Assembly: GCA_003170295.1 (NCBI GenBank)
Contig: PNAJ01000142.1
Coordinates: forward strand, 98,330 to 138,664
DNA length: 40,335 nucleotides
Reading direction: 5' to 3'
DNA from: Bryobacterales bacterium
GTDB taxonomy: Bacteria > Acidobacteriota > Terriglobia > Bryobacterales > Bryobacteraceae
In this document: positions 17,818-26,894 of the stretch, one piece after another
How the letters are laid out: every line of letters starts with the position of its first letter
How positions within the stretch are numbered: position 1 is the first letter of the stretch
Position numbers and translations under genes: made by a program
Notes under the pieces: model-generated
Databases searched by the model: none
Seen by the model: the letters and a program-made list of their open reading frames with translations, nothing else
Told to the model about the DNA's origin: nothing

Positions 17818-19005
17818 ATGCTGAACCGCCGCGACTTGTTTCGCACCGCAGCCGTGTTTTCCGCTGCATCCTATCAACGCATCCTTGGCGCAAATGACCG
17901 CATCAACCTCGGCCTGGTAGGCGCGGGCGATCGCGGGAGCTTCGTGATGAGCGTTTTCCAGAAGAATTCTTCGGTCGACGTGAAGGCCGTTTGCGACGTC
18001 TATGGCACGCGGCTCGACGAAGCGCTTACCAAGGCGAAAGGCGCGAAGGGATTCAACGATCATCGCAAGCTTCTGGAGATGAAGGAGCTGGATGCGGTGC
18101 TCGTCGCCACACCGGATCATTGGCACGCGGGCTGCGCGATCGACGCAGTGCGCGCGGGCAAAGACGTGTATTGCGAAAAGCCCCTGACGCTCAAAATCGA
18201 AGAGGGTCCGCGGATCGTGAAGGAGGCTCGGATTCACGATCGGGTGTTTCAGGTGGGCATGCAGCAGCGGTCGGGTCCGCACTATATGAAGGCTCGCGAT
18301 GAGTATATTCAAGCGGGCAAGCTGGGAAAGATTACGCTAGCGCGGACGTGGTGGCATGGCAACAGCTATCATTTGCGAAAAGCGCCCCCGGCATTGCAAA
18401 CGCAGCCATCGAACTTGGATTGGGCACGGTTTTTGGGCCCGGTGAAATGGCGTGAGTACGATCCGCAGCAGTATTACAACTTCCGCGCATATCTCGATTT
18501 CGGCGGAGGCCAAGTGACGGATTTGTTCACGCACTGGATCGACGCCGTGCACATGTTCATGAAGCAGGACGACCCCATCTCCGCGTCGGCTGCGGGCGGA
18601 GTCTACAACTATAAGGATGGCCGCACGGCTCCCGATACCATCAACGTGCTGTTGGAATATCCGAAAGAATGGACCGCGACGTTCGAAGCGACCCTCGCGC
18701 CGGGCATCCAGGGCGCCGCTATCGAAATGTGCGGGACCGAAGGGCGGCTGCTGATCTCGCGCGGCCAGTTCGAATTCACGCCGGTGGGAAGAGGCGCGAA
18801 GACGGAAATCGTCAAAGCCGAGCGTGAGCTCACCATCGACCACGTCGAGAATTTCCTCGATTGCATGCGGACCAGGAAGCGCCCCAACGGCGACGTGTAT
18901 ATTGGCCATCGCTCGGCGCAGGCGTCGCATTTGGGGAATATCGCGTATTTGCAGAAGCGGCAGATTCATTTCGATCCGGTCAGGGAAGAGATTCAACCGC
19001 TCTAA
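17818..19005 (+). CDS. Gfo/Idh/MocA family oxidoreductase, probably exported
   Basis: A 395-residue NAD(P)-dependent sugar-type oxidoreductase. The Rossmann motif LGLVGAGDRG is at 31-40 and the catalytic-region motif CEKPLTL has Glu120, Lys121 and Pro122. The C-terminal domain contains GGGQVTDLFTHWIDAVHMF, with the conserved DxxxH pattern. The N-terminus MLNRRDLFRTAAVFSAASY has a twin-arginine-like RRDLFR followed by a mildly hydrophobic stretch, suggesting Tat export, as in many acidobacterial and planctomycete members. The substrate is unknown. The stop codon lies at the edge of the palindrome at 19004-19023. Confidence 0.87.
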   Translation: MLNRRDLFRTAAVFSAASYQRILGANDRINLGLVGAGDRGSFVMSVFQKNSSVDVKAVCDVYGTRLDEALTKAKGAKGFNDHRKLLEMKELDAVLVATPDHWHAGCAIDAVRAGKDVYCEKPLTLKIEEGPRIVKEARIHDRVFQVGMQQRSGPHYMKARDEYIQAGKLGKITLARTWWHGNSYHLRKAPPALQTQPSNLDWARFLGPVKWREYDPQQYYNFRAYLDFGGGQVTDLFTHWIDAVHMFMKQDDPISASAAGGVYNYKDGRTAPDTINVLLEYPKEWTATFEATLAPGIQGAAIEMCGTEGRLLISRGQFEFTPVGRGAKTEIVKAERELTIDHVENFLDCMRTRKRPNGDVYIGHRSAQASHLGNIAYLQKRQIHFDPVREEIQPL

Positions 19006-19023
19006 CTGGTCAGATGACCAGTT
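19004..19023. promoter_or_regulatory. Perfect 9-bp inverted repeat between the oxidoreductase stop and the antitoxin start
   Basis: AACTGGTCAGATGACCAGTT is perfectly symmetric (9-bp arms, GA centre). It overlaps the stop codon of the upstream gene and ends 4 bp before GATGCT (19027-19032), a possible -10 box for the Phd/VapC pair. That position suits an autoregulatory operator of the toxin-antitoxin operon. A hairpin in the upstream transcript is the alternative. Confidence 0.5.
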
Positions 19024-19044
19024 GGCGATGCTACCATGGACTTT

Positions 19045-19320
19045 ATGAGGCATCAGATTGTCAGCGCGACGGAGTTCAAGGCGAAATGCCTGGCTTTCTT
19101 CGATCAGATCGATCAGGAGGGCGGGACGCTGACGGTCACCAAGCGGGGGCGGCCTGTAGCGACCGTTGGACCGGTGAAGAGGAAGCCGTTTAAGACGTCT
19201 GAAGGGATTCTGGCGGGTAAGGTGAAAATTGTCGGCGATATTGTGAATGCCGATTTCTCAGATCTTTGGGAAGTAGTAACCAATCCGGATCGGGTACTCA
19301 ACCCCGAGAAATATAGGTGA
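19045..19320 (+). CDS. Phd/YefM-family antitoxin
   Basis: 91 residues from ATG 19045 (an in-frame ATG at 19036 would add three). The N-terminus RHQIVSATEFKAKCLAFFDQI and TVTKRGRPVATVGPV match the Phd/YefM DNA-binding fold. The C-terminal ~45 residues ([21 protein letters not shown]) would be the toxin-binding tail. The stop codon overlaps the GTG start of the PIN-domain gene in GTGA (19317-19320), the usual coupling in such pairs. I prefer 19045 because homologous proteins start just before this point and a transcript from the predicted -10 would begin near 19039. Confidence 0.87.
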   Translation: MRHQIVSATEFKAKCLAFFDQIDQEGGTLTVTKRGRPVATVGPVKRKPFKTSEGILAGKVKIVGDIVNADFSDLWEVVTNPDRVLNPEKYR

Positions 19321-19715
19321 CGCCGAGATTTCTCCTGGACACCCACGTCGTCATACGCTGGTTGTCATCGCCGAAGAAACTTTCCTCGGACCAAACCCGC
19401 GTAATTCGCGAAGCTGAGAGACATCGAGAGACGGTTGCGATTAGCGCCTTTTCTTTAATCGAGATTGCAATGTTGGCGCAGAGCGCCCGCAAAATCACGG
19501 GCCGCGCCGACCAAATTTTCTCGGCGCTGGAAACGAATCCGATGTTCGAAATACTGCCGATTACGATCCGGATCGCCCTCGACGCAGGTGCCTTGATGAT
19601 GCTTCGAGACTCAGCCGATCGTACGATCGTCGCCACCGCGCGCGTCCACGGCCTGCGTCTTCTGACGTCAGATCAGCGCATCATCGATTCAAAGCTTGTA
19701 TCCGTTATCGATTAA
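19317..19715 (+). CDS. PIN-domain toxin (VapC-like)
   Basis: A 132-residue PIN-domain ribonuclease. The four acidic residues are in place: Asp8 in [13 protein letters not shown], Glu49 in [10 protein letters not shown], Asp101 in [11 protein letters not shown] and Asp119 in LLTSDQRI. It starts at GTG 19317, overlapping the antitoxin stop. Its own stop shares bases with the convergent methylmalonyl-CoA mutase gene (19712-19715). The natural RNA target is unknown. Confidence 0.9.
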   Translation: MTPRFLLDTHVVIRWLSSPKKLSSDQTRVIREAERHRETVAISAFSLIEIAMLAQSARKITGRADQIFSALETNPMFEILPITIRIALDAGALMMLRDSADRTIVATARVHGLRLLTSDQRIIDSKLVSVID

Positions 19716-21196
19716 GCTTCGCGATATTCGCCAAAAACCTTGCGTAGGCGACTTGAAATTTCACCGACCGTCGCATACCCTTCGCACGCATCGAGAATTC
19801 TTGGCATCAGATTGTTTGAGCCCCGGGCCGCTTGCTCGAGTGCGTCGAGTTTCTCCTCGACCGGTAGCCGTGTCGCCCGAACTTCGCGCAGCCGCGCGAT
19901 TTGCGTTTTCTCGATTCCCGAATCCATGCGAAATGTTGGCGGCGACTGCTCGCCTTCCTGGCGGAACCGATTCACGCCGACGACGATTGTCTCGCCCGCT
20001 TCCACGGCGCGTTGGTATTCGTAGGCCGCGCTCTGAATCTCGCCTTGCTGGAATCCGTTCTCGATCGCAGCCAGCGTGCCACCCATCGCGTCGATCCGTT
20101 CGATATAGGCGCGTGCGCCTTGTTCGATTTCATCGGTCATCTTTTCGATGACGATACTGCCGCCAAAAGGATCGGCAACGTTGGTGATCCCGGTTTCATG
20201 CGCGATGATCTGCTGCGTGCGCAGCGCCAGACTGGCGGATTCTTCGGTCGGCAGGCCCAGCGCTTCGTCGCGCGAATTCGTGTGAAGCGATTGCGTTCCC
20301 CCCAGCACCGCGGCCATCGCCTGCAACGCTGTGCGAACCACGTTGACATCGGGTTGTTGCGCGGTCAGCGACGATCCCGCGGTCTGCGTGTGAAACCGCA
20401 GCATCATCGACTTGGGATTCTTAGCGCCGAATCGCTCCTTCATGATGTGCGCGTATAGGCGCCGCGCCGCGCGGTATTTCGCGATCTCTTCCAGGAAATT
20501 ATTGTGCGCGTTGAAGAAAAAGGACAGCCGAGGCGCGAAAGCGTCCACGTCGAGGCCCGCCTTCACCGCCGCTTCGATATACGCGATCGCGTTCGCCAGC
20601 GTGAACGCGACTTCCTGGACCGCCGTCGATCCCGCCTCGCGAATGTGGTATCCGCTGATCGAAATAGTGTTCCACTCCGGCAGTTCGGCGCCCGCCCAGG
20701 CGAACAGGTCGGTGATAATCCGCATCGCCGGCCTCGGCGGATAGATGTAGGTCCCACGCGCGATGTACTCCTTCAAAATGTCGTTCTGGATGGTCCCGGA
20801 AAGCTTGCGCACGTCGGCGCCTTGCCTGCGCGCGACCAGAACATAGAGCGACAGCAGAATCGCCGCCGTCGAATTAATGGTCATCGACGTCGTGATCTGG
20901 TCCAGCCGGATGCCCTCGAACAACGTCTCCATGTCGGCAAGCGAGCAGATCGCGACTCCCACGCGGCCTACTTCACCCGCAGCCAGCGCATCGTCCGAAT
21001 CGAGGCCCATTTGCGTCGGCAGATCGAACGCGACCGACAATCCCTCGGTGCCTTGGGAAAGCAAATACCGGTAGCGGCGATTGCTTTCCTCCGCGCTCCC
21101 GAAACCGGCGTACTGCCGCATCGTCCAGAGCCGCCCTCGATACATGTCGGGATAAATGCCACGCGTGTACGGAAACGCGCCCGGCAGCTCACTCAT
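19712..21196 (-). CDS. Methylmalonyl-CoA mutase large (substrate-binding) subunit
   Basis: A 494-residue B12-dependent mutase alpha-type chain interconverting methylmalonyl-CoA and succinyl-CoA; the C-terminal B12-binding domain is absent, so a separate small subunit is needed. Seen: [24 protein letters not shown] at the N-terminus, [22 protein letters not shown], the active-site SISGYH with His184, and [19 protein letters not shown]. Tyr29 (RQYAGF) and Arg147 ([10 protein letters not shown]) are at positions where methylmalonyl-CoA mutases carry Tyr and Arg and isobutyryl-CoA mutases carry Phe and Gln, supporting the methylmalonyl assignment. It is translationally coupled (ATGA) to the small membrane-protein gene upstream. 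No B12-binding or MeaB chaperone gene is in the window. Confidence 0.9.
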   Translation of the reverse strand: MSELPGAFPYTRGIYPDMYRGRLWTMRQYAGFGSAEESNRRYRYLLSQGTEGLSVAFDLPTQMGLDSDDALAAGEVGRVGVAICSLADMETLFEGIRLDQITTSMTINSTAAILLSLYVLVARRQGADVRKLSGTIQNDILKEYIARGTYIYPPRPAMRIITDLFAWAGAELPEWNTISISGYHIREAGSTAVQEVAFTLANAIAYIEAAVKAGLDVDAFAPRLSFFFNAHNNFLEEIAKYRAARRLYAHIMKERFGAKNPKSMMLRFHTQTAGSSLTAQQPDVNVVRTALQAMAAVLGGTQSLHTNSRDEALGLPTEESASLALRTQQIIAHETGITNVADPFGGSIVIEKMTDEIEQGARAYIERIDAMGGTLAAIENGFQQGEIQSAAYEYQRAVEAGETIVVGVNRFRQEGEQSPPTFRMDSGIEKTQIARLREVRATRLPVEEKLDALEQAARGSNNLMPRILDACEGYATVGEISSRLRKVFGEYREA

Positions 21197-21474
21197 GATC
21201 GCGAGATCTTTCGGGCCCGCAGGAACGAACTGATCCCGAAATAGGCCATCAGCAGAGCGAAGGCCACGGAGATCGCTGCCTTGAAAAAGCTTTCAGAGTT
21301 GCCGTCCACCAGCCGCACGTTGCGCCAGGCCGAAGGGGCCGCCCAAATCGCCAAAACAATGAAGATGAAGCCGATTACTTCGTTCCAAAGAGCATGCATC
21401 GGGCGAATGATGCCGGGAAGGACGTGCCCCAGGAATCGATTCACCATCCCCGCCTTGCTTTTTTGGCTCGCCAT
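21193..21474 (-). CDS. Small two-helix membrane protein of unknown function
   Basis: 93 residues with hydrophobic segments at about 33-50 ([19 protein letters not shown]) and 64-85 ([21 protein letters not shown]), and a basic C-terminus. I do not recognise a family. The stop overlaps the start of the mutase gene in ATGA (21193-21196), so the two are co-translated, but nothing ties it functionally to the mutase. TATATC lies 5 nt before the ATG on the minus strand and there is no Shine-Dalgarno site, suggesting a leaderless start. Confidence 0.65.
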   Translation of the reverse strand: MASQKSKAGMVNRFLGHVLPGIIRPMHALWNEVIGFIFIVLAIWAAPSAWRNVRLVDGNSESFFKAAISVAFALLMAYFGISSFLRARKISRS

Positions 21475-21637
21475 TGGCTGATATACTCATCCTAACATTT
21501 AGCGGCTTTAAGGCCGATACACCCTGTAGGTTGACTGAAACGGGACCGCCGTGGGTGGCATCAGTTAGAAGTAGCGATGATATGCTGAAGGAGGCTTCTT
21601 CCCAGGTGCCCGGACCGGTAAGAATCGAGGAAAGCTT

Positions 21638-21949
21638 TTGGAAGATCGACTAAAGGAGCTCATGCAGGAACTGGGGAACGCGATCAACGAGTCGCTCTCC
21701 GATTCCGACCGAATTGCCGCCGCGATTGGAGAAATCAAACGCGCCGGCTACGACGTCTTCCTGGTCCTCGAGGCCACCATCGGCTTCAATAAGCGCGAGG
21801 AAGGCGAAGAGTCCGACGACGTAGATGGCGTCGAGATCGAAGCGCCGCCTGAGACCACGCGCCGCAAGGTCGGCAAAATCAAGCTCACGTCGCAGGATCA
21901 CAAGTTCCTCCGAGCCCTCAAAATCTCCATCGACGAAGAAGCTCGCTGA
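21638..21949 (+). CDS. Conserved-looking small acidic protein of unknown function
   Basis: 103 residues with no signal peptide or membrane helix. The N-terminal half is helical (DRLKELMQELGNAINESLSD), then GYDVFLVLEATIGF, an acidic linker (EEGEESDDVDG) and a basic C-terminal part (TRRKVGKIKL). The start is uncertain. TTG 21638 has GAGGA 6-7 nt upstream, while ATG 21662 has AAGGAG only 3 nt before it. A 23-codon open frame (21582-21653) overlaps the TTG start in another frame. It sits 125 bp upstream of guaB on the same strand. No function can be assigned. Confidence 0.65.
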   Translation: MEDRLKELMQELGNAINESLSDSDRIAAAIGEIKRAGYDVFLVLEATIGFNKREEGEESDDVDGVEIEAPPETTRRKVGKIKLTSQDHKFLRALKISIDEEAR

Positions 21950-21996
21950 AGAAGAGCGTCAATTCCACAAAATCCGGCACCGAACCCCGACTGTGA

Positions 21997-23529
<1,533 letters not shown>

Positions 23530-23567
23530 GGCACACTAGGCCCTCCCCTGTGATCGCCTAGGGGTGA

Positions 23568-23599
23568 ATGTGGCGCGCGCACTCGTGCGTGTCGCGTCG
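23568..23599 (+). repeat. 32-bp paired-hairpin repeat, family 2, copy A
   Basis: Begins ATGTGGCGCGCGCACTCG and contains the inverted repeat GCGCAC-TC-GTGCGT. The inverted copy at 29567-29598 matches at 31 of 32 positions. It lies in the 221-bp convergent gap between guaB and the barrel-protein gene. Confidence 0.8.
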
Positions 23600-23631
23600 C
23601 ACCGATAGCGATGAAAACCATGTGGTGCAGG

Positions 23632-23679
23632 CTTGTGGGGCGGGCTATTTAGCCGGCAGCCGCCCTCTGGGCGGCTCTT
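23632..23679 (+). repeat. 48-bp paired-hairpin repeat, family 3, copy A
   Basis: Frame CTTGTGGGGCGG ... GCAGCCG ... CGGCTCTT with two hairpins: GCGGGCT-ATTT-AGCCGGC (one mismatch) and AGCCGCCC-TCT-GGGCGGCT. The second copy (25521-25569) has the same frame but different, again self-complementary, arms. The rest of 23530-23750 holds no gene that I can see. Confidence 0.8.
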
Positions 23680-23750
23680 CCCGCGTGTGTTTTCGAGAGT
23701 GTCGCCGCCCCAGGACCGTCGCGATCTCCGTAACCACCAGCGACAGCCCC

Positions 23751-24899
23751 CTACATACATGTGCTGCCGGAAACCGTAGGCTTCCCCGCCGCCGGATTCG
23801 CGTTGCTCGTATCCGCGGGATGTTGACCCATGGACTGCGCGTGCCGCGAATACCGGAACGAGTAACTGGCCAGCCACACGTAATCCGCAAACGCCGCATC
23901 CCCGTGGCCGCCGGTCAGCACATCCGGCACGCTGCGAGTGCGGTCCCTGTAGAAAGCTTTGCCGATGGTGAAGGAGAACACATTGCCCGCCCGCGCATAC
24001 TGAAATCCCGGCTCCAGCGAGATCGCAAATCCAGGCCGCCGGAATCCTAGGTTGTCGCCCGGAAAAAGATTGCGTGCGGGTACCCCTTCCATGCGCGGCC
24101 CAAACGTGAGCGTCAGCCCTTTGACCTTCGAGATCGGCTTGGCAATTCCGGCTTCCATCAGGTATTGGTCGCTGATCGCGTTGAACTGAGTCAGCGTCAG
24201 CGGATTGGGCGCGGCACCGGTTCGATAAACGCTGTTGATACTCTGAAACATCGCCGTGTAAACGCCGTTGAAATACAACTGGCTCGATCCCACGTTCTTA
24301 AATCCGGACCACTGCAACGGCATTCCCCATCCGCCCTGCCCCGGTTGAATCGAATAGTCCACGATCTGGGTGTGCGGCCCCTTGCCGTCAAATGCGTCGA
24401 CATAATTCGAGATGTTGTCTTTTCCCGTCGGCGCCAGCAGGCCGATTCCGAGCTGCACGTTGCCCCGCGTATTCTCGCGCGAATCCCAGATCCAGCCGTT
24501 CAGCATGAACGAAGAATCCCCGATCCCGGATGACGTGTACGTGATCGGCGAGTTGTGCGAATGGCGGCTGGCAAGCATCAGCGGAACATCGGCAGTAAGG
24601 CTGAAGCGCGGAGTGAGCTGATAGGTCACCGAATAGTTCTGTAGGTTCAGCTTATTCATCACCTGCGTGCCCTGCTCGATCCGGTAAGTCTGCTCCTGCG
24701 GACCCACGAAATGGCGGAACGAGAACTGGTGGCGGTACCCATCGCTGAATTCGAAATCGCCGGGCTGCAGATACCCGCCCGTGCTCTCCGGGCCGCCGAT
24801 TTCACCGTTCGACCGTGAGACAATACATCCTTGGCCAGATGCGGCCTCGATCGCCGCAAGTGCCATCAGCGCGCACAGGATTGACAGGCTGCTTTTCAT
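23751..24899 (-). CDS. Predicted outer-membrane beta-barrel protein of unknown function
   Basis: A 382-residue exported protein. The signal peptide is about 1-23 (MKSSLSILCALMALAAIEA...). The mature part is rich in aromatic and polar alternation typical of beta strands, for example FSFRHFVGPQEQTYRIEQG, LQNYSVTYQLTPRFSLTADVPLM, GIGDSSFMLNGWIW, LTLTFGPRMEGVP and FSFTIGKAFYRDRT. The GIGDSSF and VQLGIGLLAPTGKDN segments resemble the transporter-like proteins annotated in the phenol-degradation MetA group; this is a loose resemblance. The C-terminus ends in Cys-Met, unlike the aromatic end of classical porins. It is divergent from the thioredoxin gene with 55 bp between starts. Confidence 0.65.
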   Translation of the reverse strand: MKSSLSILCALMALAAIEAASGQGCIVSRSNGEIGGPESTGGYLQPGDFEFSDGYRHQFSFRHFVGPQEQTYRIEQGTQVMNKLNLQNYSVTYQLTPRFSLTADVPLMLASRHSHNSPITYTSSGIGDSSFMLNGWIWDSRENTRGNVQLGIGLLAPTGKDNISNYVDAFDGKGPHTQIVDYSIQPGQGGWGMPLQWSGFKNVGSSQLYFNGVYTAMFQSINSVYRTGAAPNPLTLTQFNAISDQYLMEAGIAKPISKVKGLTLTFGPRMEGVPARNLFPGDNLGFRRPGFAISLEPGFQYARAGNVFSFTIGKAFYRDRTRSVPDVLTGGHGDAAFADYVWLASYSFRYSRHAQSMGQHPADTSNANPAAGKPTVSGSTCM

Positions 24900-24908
24900 A
24901 GTTTTCTA

Positions 24909-24937
24909 ATCCTACGGAGAGAGTCAAAAAGAAGCAA
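24909..24937 (-). promoter_or_regulatory. Predicted promoter for the barrel-protein gene
   Basis: On the minus strand TTGCTT (24932-24937), 17 nt, TAGGAT (24909-24914), then 9 nt to ATG 24899. No Shine-Dalgarno site lies between, so the transcript is probably leaderless. Confidence 0.45.
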
Positions 24938-24954
24938 TAATACGAAGACACTAC

Positions 24955-25464
24955 ATGTGGAAACGAATCGTGATCGTCGGACTGGTCGCGCAGTTCGCGC
25001 TCCTCTGTGCCCCCGCCGAGTTGAATCTCACGGATCTCAGCGGAAAGAAAGTGCATTTGAAGGATTATCGCGGGAAAATCGTCGTATTAAATTTCTGGGC
25101 GACGTGGTGCGGCCCATGCAAGGAAGAAATGCCGATGTTTGTGGCAGTCGAAAAGGAATGGGCCGCCAAGGGTATCGTATTCATCGGCGCATCGCTCGAT
25201 AATCGCGCCTCCCAGAAAAACATTCCGGATTTTGTAAAGACCTTCCAAATCGATTTTCCGATCTGGAAAGGCGCAACCGGCGACGACCTGGCGAGATTGG
25301 CGATGGGCGAAGCGGTGCCATGCACCGCCTTCCTCGATGAGGACGGCAAGATCTTTTCCCGCGTCCAGGGCGAGATAAAGAAGCAGGAACTGCTCGAACG
25401 CCTGGAATGGATAACCAGCGACCGCAAAGCCCCCGCACCCAAAGCCCTCCTGCGCAATATGTAA
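24955..25464 (+). CDS. TlpA/ResA-like exported thioredoxin
   Basis: A 169-residue protein. A hydrophobic N-terminal signal/anchor covers about residues 4-19 and is followed by a TlpA-type thioredoxin fold: LTDLSGKKVHLKDYRGKIVVLNFWATWCGPC with redox cysteines Cys52 and Cys55. The expected cis-proline position reads VPCTAFLDEDG (Pro122), so a third cysteine, Cys123, follows the cis-proline where Thr is usual. Such proteins reduce disulfides in the periplasm, for example in cytochrome c maturation. TAATAC at 24938-24943 is a possible -10 box. No partner genes are adjacent. Confidence 0.9.
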   Translation: MWKRIVIVGLVAQFALLCAPAELNLTDLSGKKVHLKDYRGKIVVLNFWATWCGPCKEEMPMFVAVEKEWAAKGIVFIGASLDNRASQKNIPDFVKTFQIDFPIWKGATGDDLARLAMGEAVPCTAFLDEDGKIFSRVQGEIKKQELLERLEWITSDRKAPAPKALLRNM

Positions 25465-25468
25465 CGCC

Positions 25469-25532
25469 ATCCTTGTGGAGTCCCATCTTGTGCAGTGCCC
25501 ATTCTTGTGCAGTGCCGATCCTTGTGGGGCGG
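25469..25532 (+). repeat. Short tandem array of 16-17-bp CTTGTG units
   Basis: Units start at 25469, 25485, 25501 and 25518 with the patterns ATCCTTGTGGAGTCCC, ATCTTGTGCAGTGCCC and ATTCTTGTGCAGTGCCG, followed by ATCCTTGTGGGGCGG. The last unit runs straight into the family 3 hairpin repeat. Confidence 0.75.
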
Positions 25533-25569
25533 ACCCCCTGGTCCGCAGCCGGCCCCCCGGCCGGCTCTT
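25521..25569 (+). repeat. 49-bp paired-hairpin repeat, family 3, copy B
   Basis: Same frame as copy A, with hairpins GCGGACC-CCCT-GGTCCGC and AGCCGGCC-CCCC-GGCCGGCT, both perfectly paired. It lies between the thioredoxin gene and tRNA-Ser. Confidence 0.8.
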
Positions 25570-25608
25570 AGGCGCCGCAATTCGGACTCCCCGCGCATTC
25601 CGCAGTGG

Positions 25609-25614
25609 TAGAAT
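25609..25614 (+). promoter_or_regulatory. -10 box upstream of tRNA-Ser
   Basis: TAGAAT, 15 nt before the mature tRNA 5' end. No clear -35 box is seen, since the preceding sequence is the family 3 repeat and its flank. Confidence 0.4.
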
Positions 25615-25629
25615 AGTCTCTGAAGGCGC

Positions 25630-25719
25630 GGAGGGGTGGCAGAGTGGTCGAATGCGGCGGTCTCGAAAACCGTTGAACCTTTACGGGTTCCGTGAGTTCG
25701 AATCTCACCTCCTCCGCCA
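25630..25719 (+). tRNA. tRNA-Ser (anticodon CGA)
   Basis: A 90-nt class II tRNA. Acceptor GGAGGGG pairs with CTCCTCC (one G-T), with discriminator G and an encoded CCA. The anticodon stem CGGT/ACCG encloses the loop CTCGAAA with anticodon CGA. A long variable arm (GAACCTTTACGGGTTC) and T loop TTCGAAT follow. Confidence 0.97.
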
Positions 25720-25734
25720 TCAATTGCCCCGCGC

Positions 25735-25764
25735 TTGACACCACCCCTTCCAATCGCGTACCTT
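25735..25764 (+). promoter_or_regulatory. Strong promoter for a leaderless alpha/beta hydrolase mRNA
   Basis: TTGACA (25735-25740), 18 nt, TACCTT (25759-25764), 6 nt, then ATG at 25771. The consensus -35 box and exact spacing put the transcript start at the A of the start codon. Confidence 0.6.
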
Positions 25765-25770
25765 CAGCCG

Positions 25771-26859
25771 ATGAAGATCCTCGCTGCTCTTATTACCTTC
25801 CTGGGCCTTGTTGCCGCCGCCCCTAAAGTTGAAATCGGAATCATAAACGGCGCCGCTTTCCGCATCGATGTCCCCGAAAACTGGAATGGAGGCCTGGTCG
25901 TCTATTGTCACGGCTACAGTCCATCTCCCGTGACTTATAAAGAGGGCGTGGCCATTCCTTTTCTCGCGGCCTTCACCGATCAGGGCTACGCGGTCGCGCA
26001 ATCCGGTTATGCCACCGGAGGCTGGGCCATTCAGGAAGCCGCCGTCGACACCGAAAGCCTCCGCCGCTACTTCATCGCGAAATACGGCGTGCCGAAGGAA
26101 ACATATCTAACCGGCCACTCCATGGGCGGATTCCTCACCATGATGCTCATGGAAACCTATCCGACGGTGTACGATGCCGGCTTGCCCTTGTGTGGCCCGC
26201 TCGCCGCCAGCGAATCCTTCCAGTCGCGCGGAGCTTTTGACGCTCTCGTGCTCTTTAACTACTATTTCCCCGGCATCCTGCCCGATCCCACAAAAATTCC
26301 GAAAGACTTTGTAACCGGCACTGGCGATAAGGCGCTGCTGGCCAAAGTCACCCAAGCGCTCGACGCCGCGCCCGAAAAGGCTGCCGCGCTCCGCCATCAG
26401 AACAATCTCAAAAGCAATAAGGATCTTGCAGGCACGCTCACGTTTCTTGTTTACCTCGTGAAGGAGATCAACCAACGCTCGGGCGGCAATCCTTTCGATA
26501 ATCGCAACATGATTTACAGCGGCACCCTCGACGACAATACGCTGAACAGCGCCATCCCGCGCTACGCCGCCGATCCGCAGGCGATCGCTTATCTGCGCTC
26601 CAATTACACACCGACCGGCAAAATTTCAAAGCCGATGCTGGCCATTCACACCAGCTACGATCCGTTGGTGCCGGTGACGATTCCCAATACTTACTCGACG
26701 CTAGTCGAACTGGCCGGCACTCAAAGCCTCTTCGTCCAGCAATTCGTCAAACACGACGGCCACTGCGCAATTTCTCCCGCCGAGATTTCGCGCGGCTTCG
26801 ACGAACTCCGCGAATGGAAGAAAAATGGCACCCGCCCCGTCGGCGGCGAGCTTAAATGA
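25771..26859 (+). CDS. Exported alpha/beta hydrolase
   Basis: 362 residues from ATG 25771. The frame is open to TTG 25735, but that codon is the -35 box. A signal peptide covers about 1-17 (MKILAALITFLGLVAAA). The hydrolase fold shows VVYCHGYSP as oxyanion-side strand, nucleophile elbow GHSMGG with Ser117, Asp297 in SYDPLVP and His331 (or His328) in HDGHC. The substrate is unknown; the layout resembles tannase/feruloyl-esterase-like or prolyl-oligopeptidase-like exported esterases. There is no Shine-Dalgarno site. It is 51 bp downstream of tRNA-Ser and has its own promoter. Confidence 0.85.
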   Translation: MKILAALITFLGLVAAAPKVEIGIINGAAFRIDVPENWNGGLVVYCHGYSPSPVTYKEGVAIPFLAAFTDQGYAVAQSGYATGGWAIQEAAVDTESLRRYFIAKYGVPKETYLTGHSMGGFLTMMLMETYPTVYDAGLPLCGPLAASESFQSRGAFDALVLFNYYFPGILPDPTKIPKDFVTGTGDKALLAKVTQALDAAPEKAAALRHQNNLKSNKDLAGTLTFLVYLVKEINQRSGGNPFDNRNMIYSGTLDDNTLNSAIPRYAADPQAIAYLRSNYTPTGKISKPMLAIHTSYDPLVPVTIPNTYSTLVELAGTQSLFVQQFVKHDGHCAISPAEISRGFDELREWKKNGTRPVGGELK

Positions 26860-26894
26860 CCTTAATTGATCTTAAAGTATCGTTTTAGTGCCTC

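Noticed and set aside
20504..21244. 246-codon plus-strand frame opposite the mutase gene
   Set aside because: Arg-rich antisense shadow with no motif.
23530..25569. CRISPR-like array from repeated GC-rich segments
   Set aside because: Repeats are single hairpin units or degenerate 16-17-bp tandem units without regular spacers; no cas genes are present.
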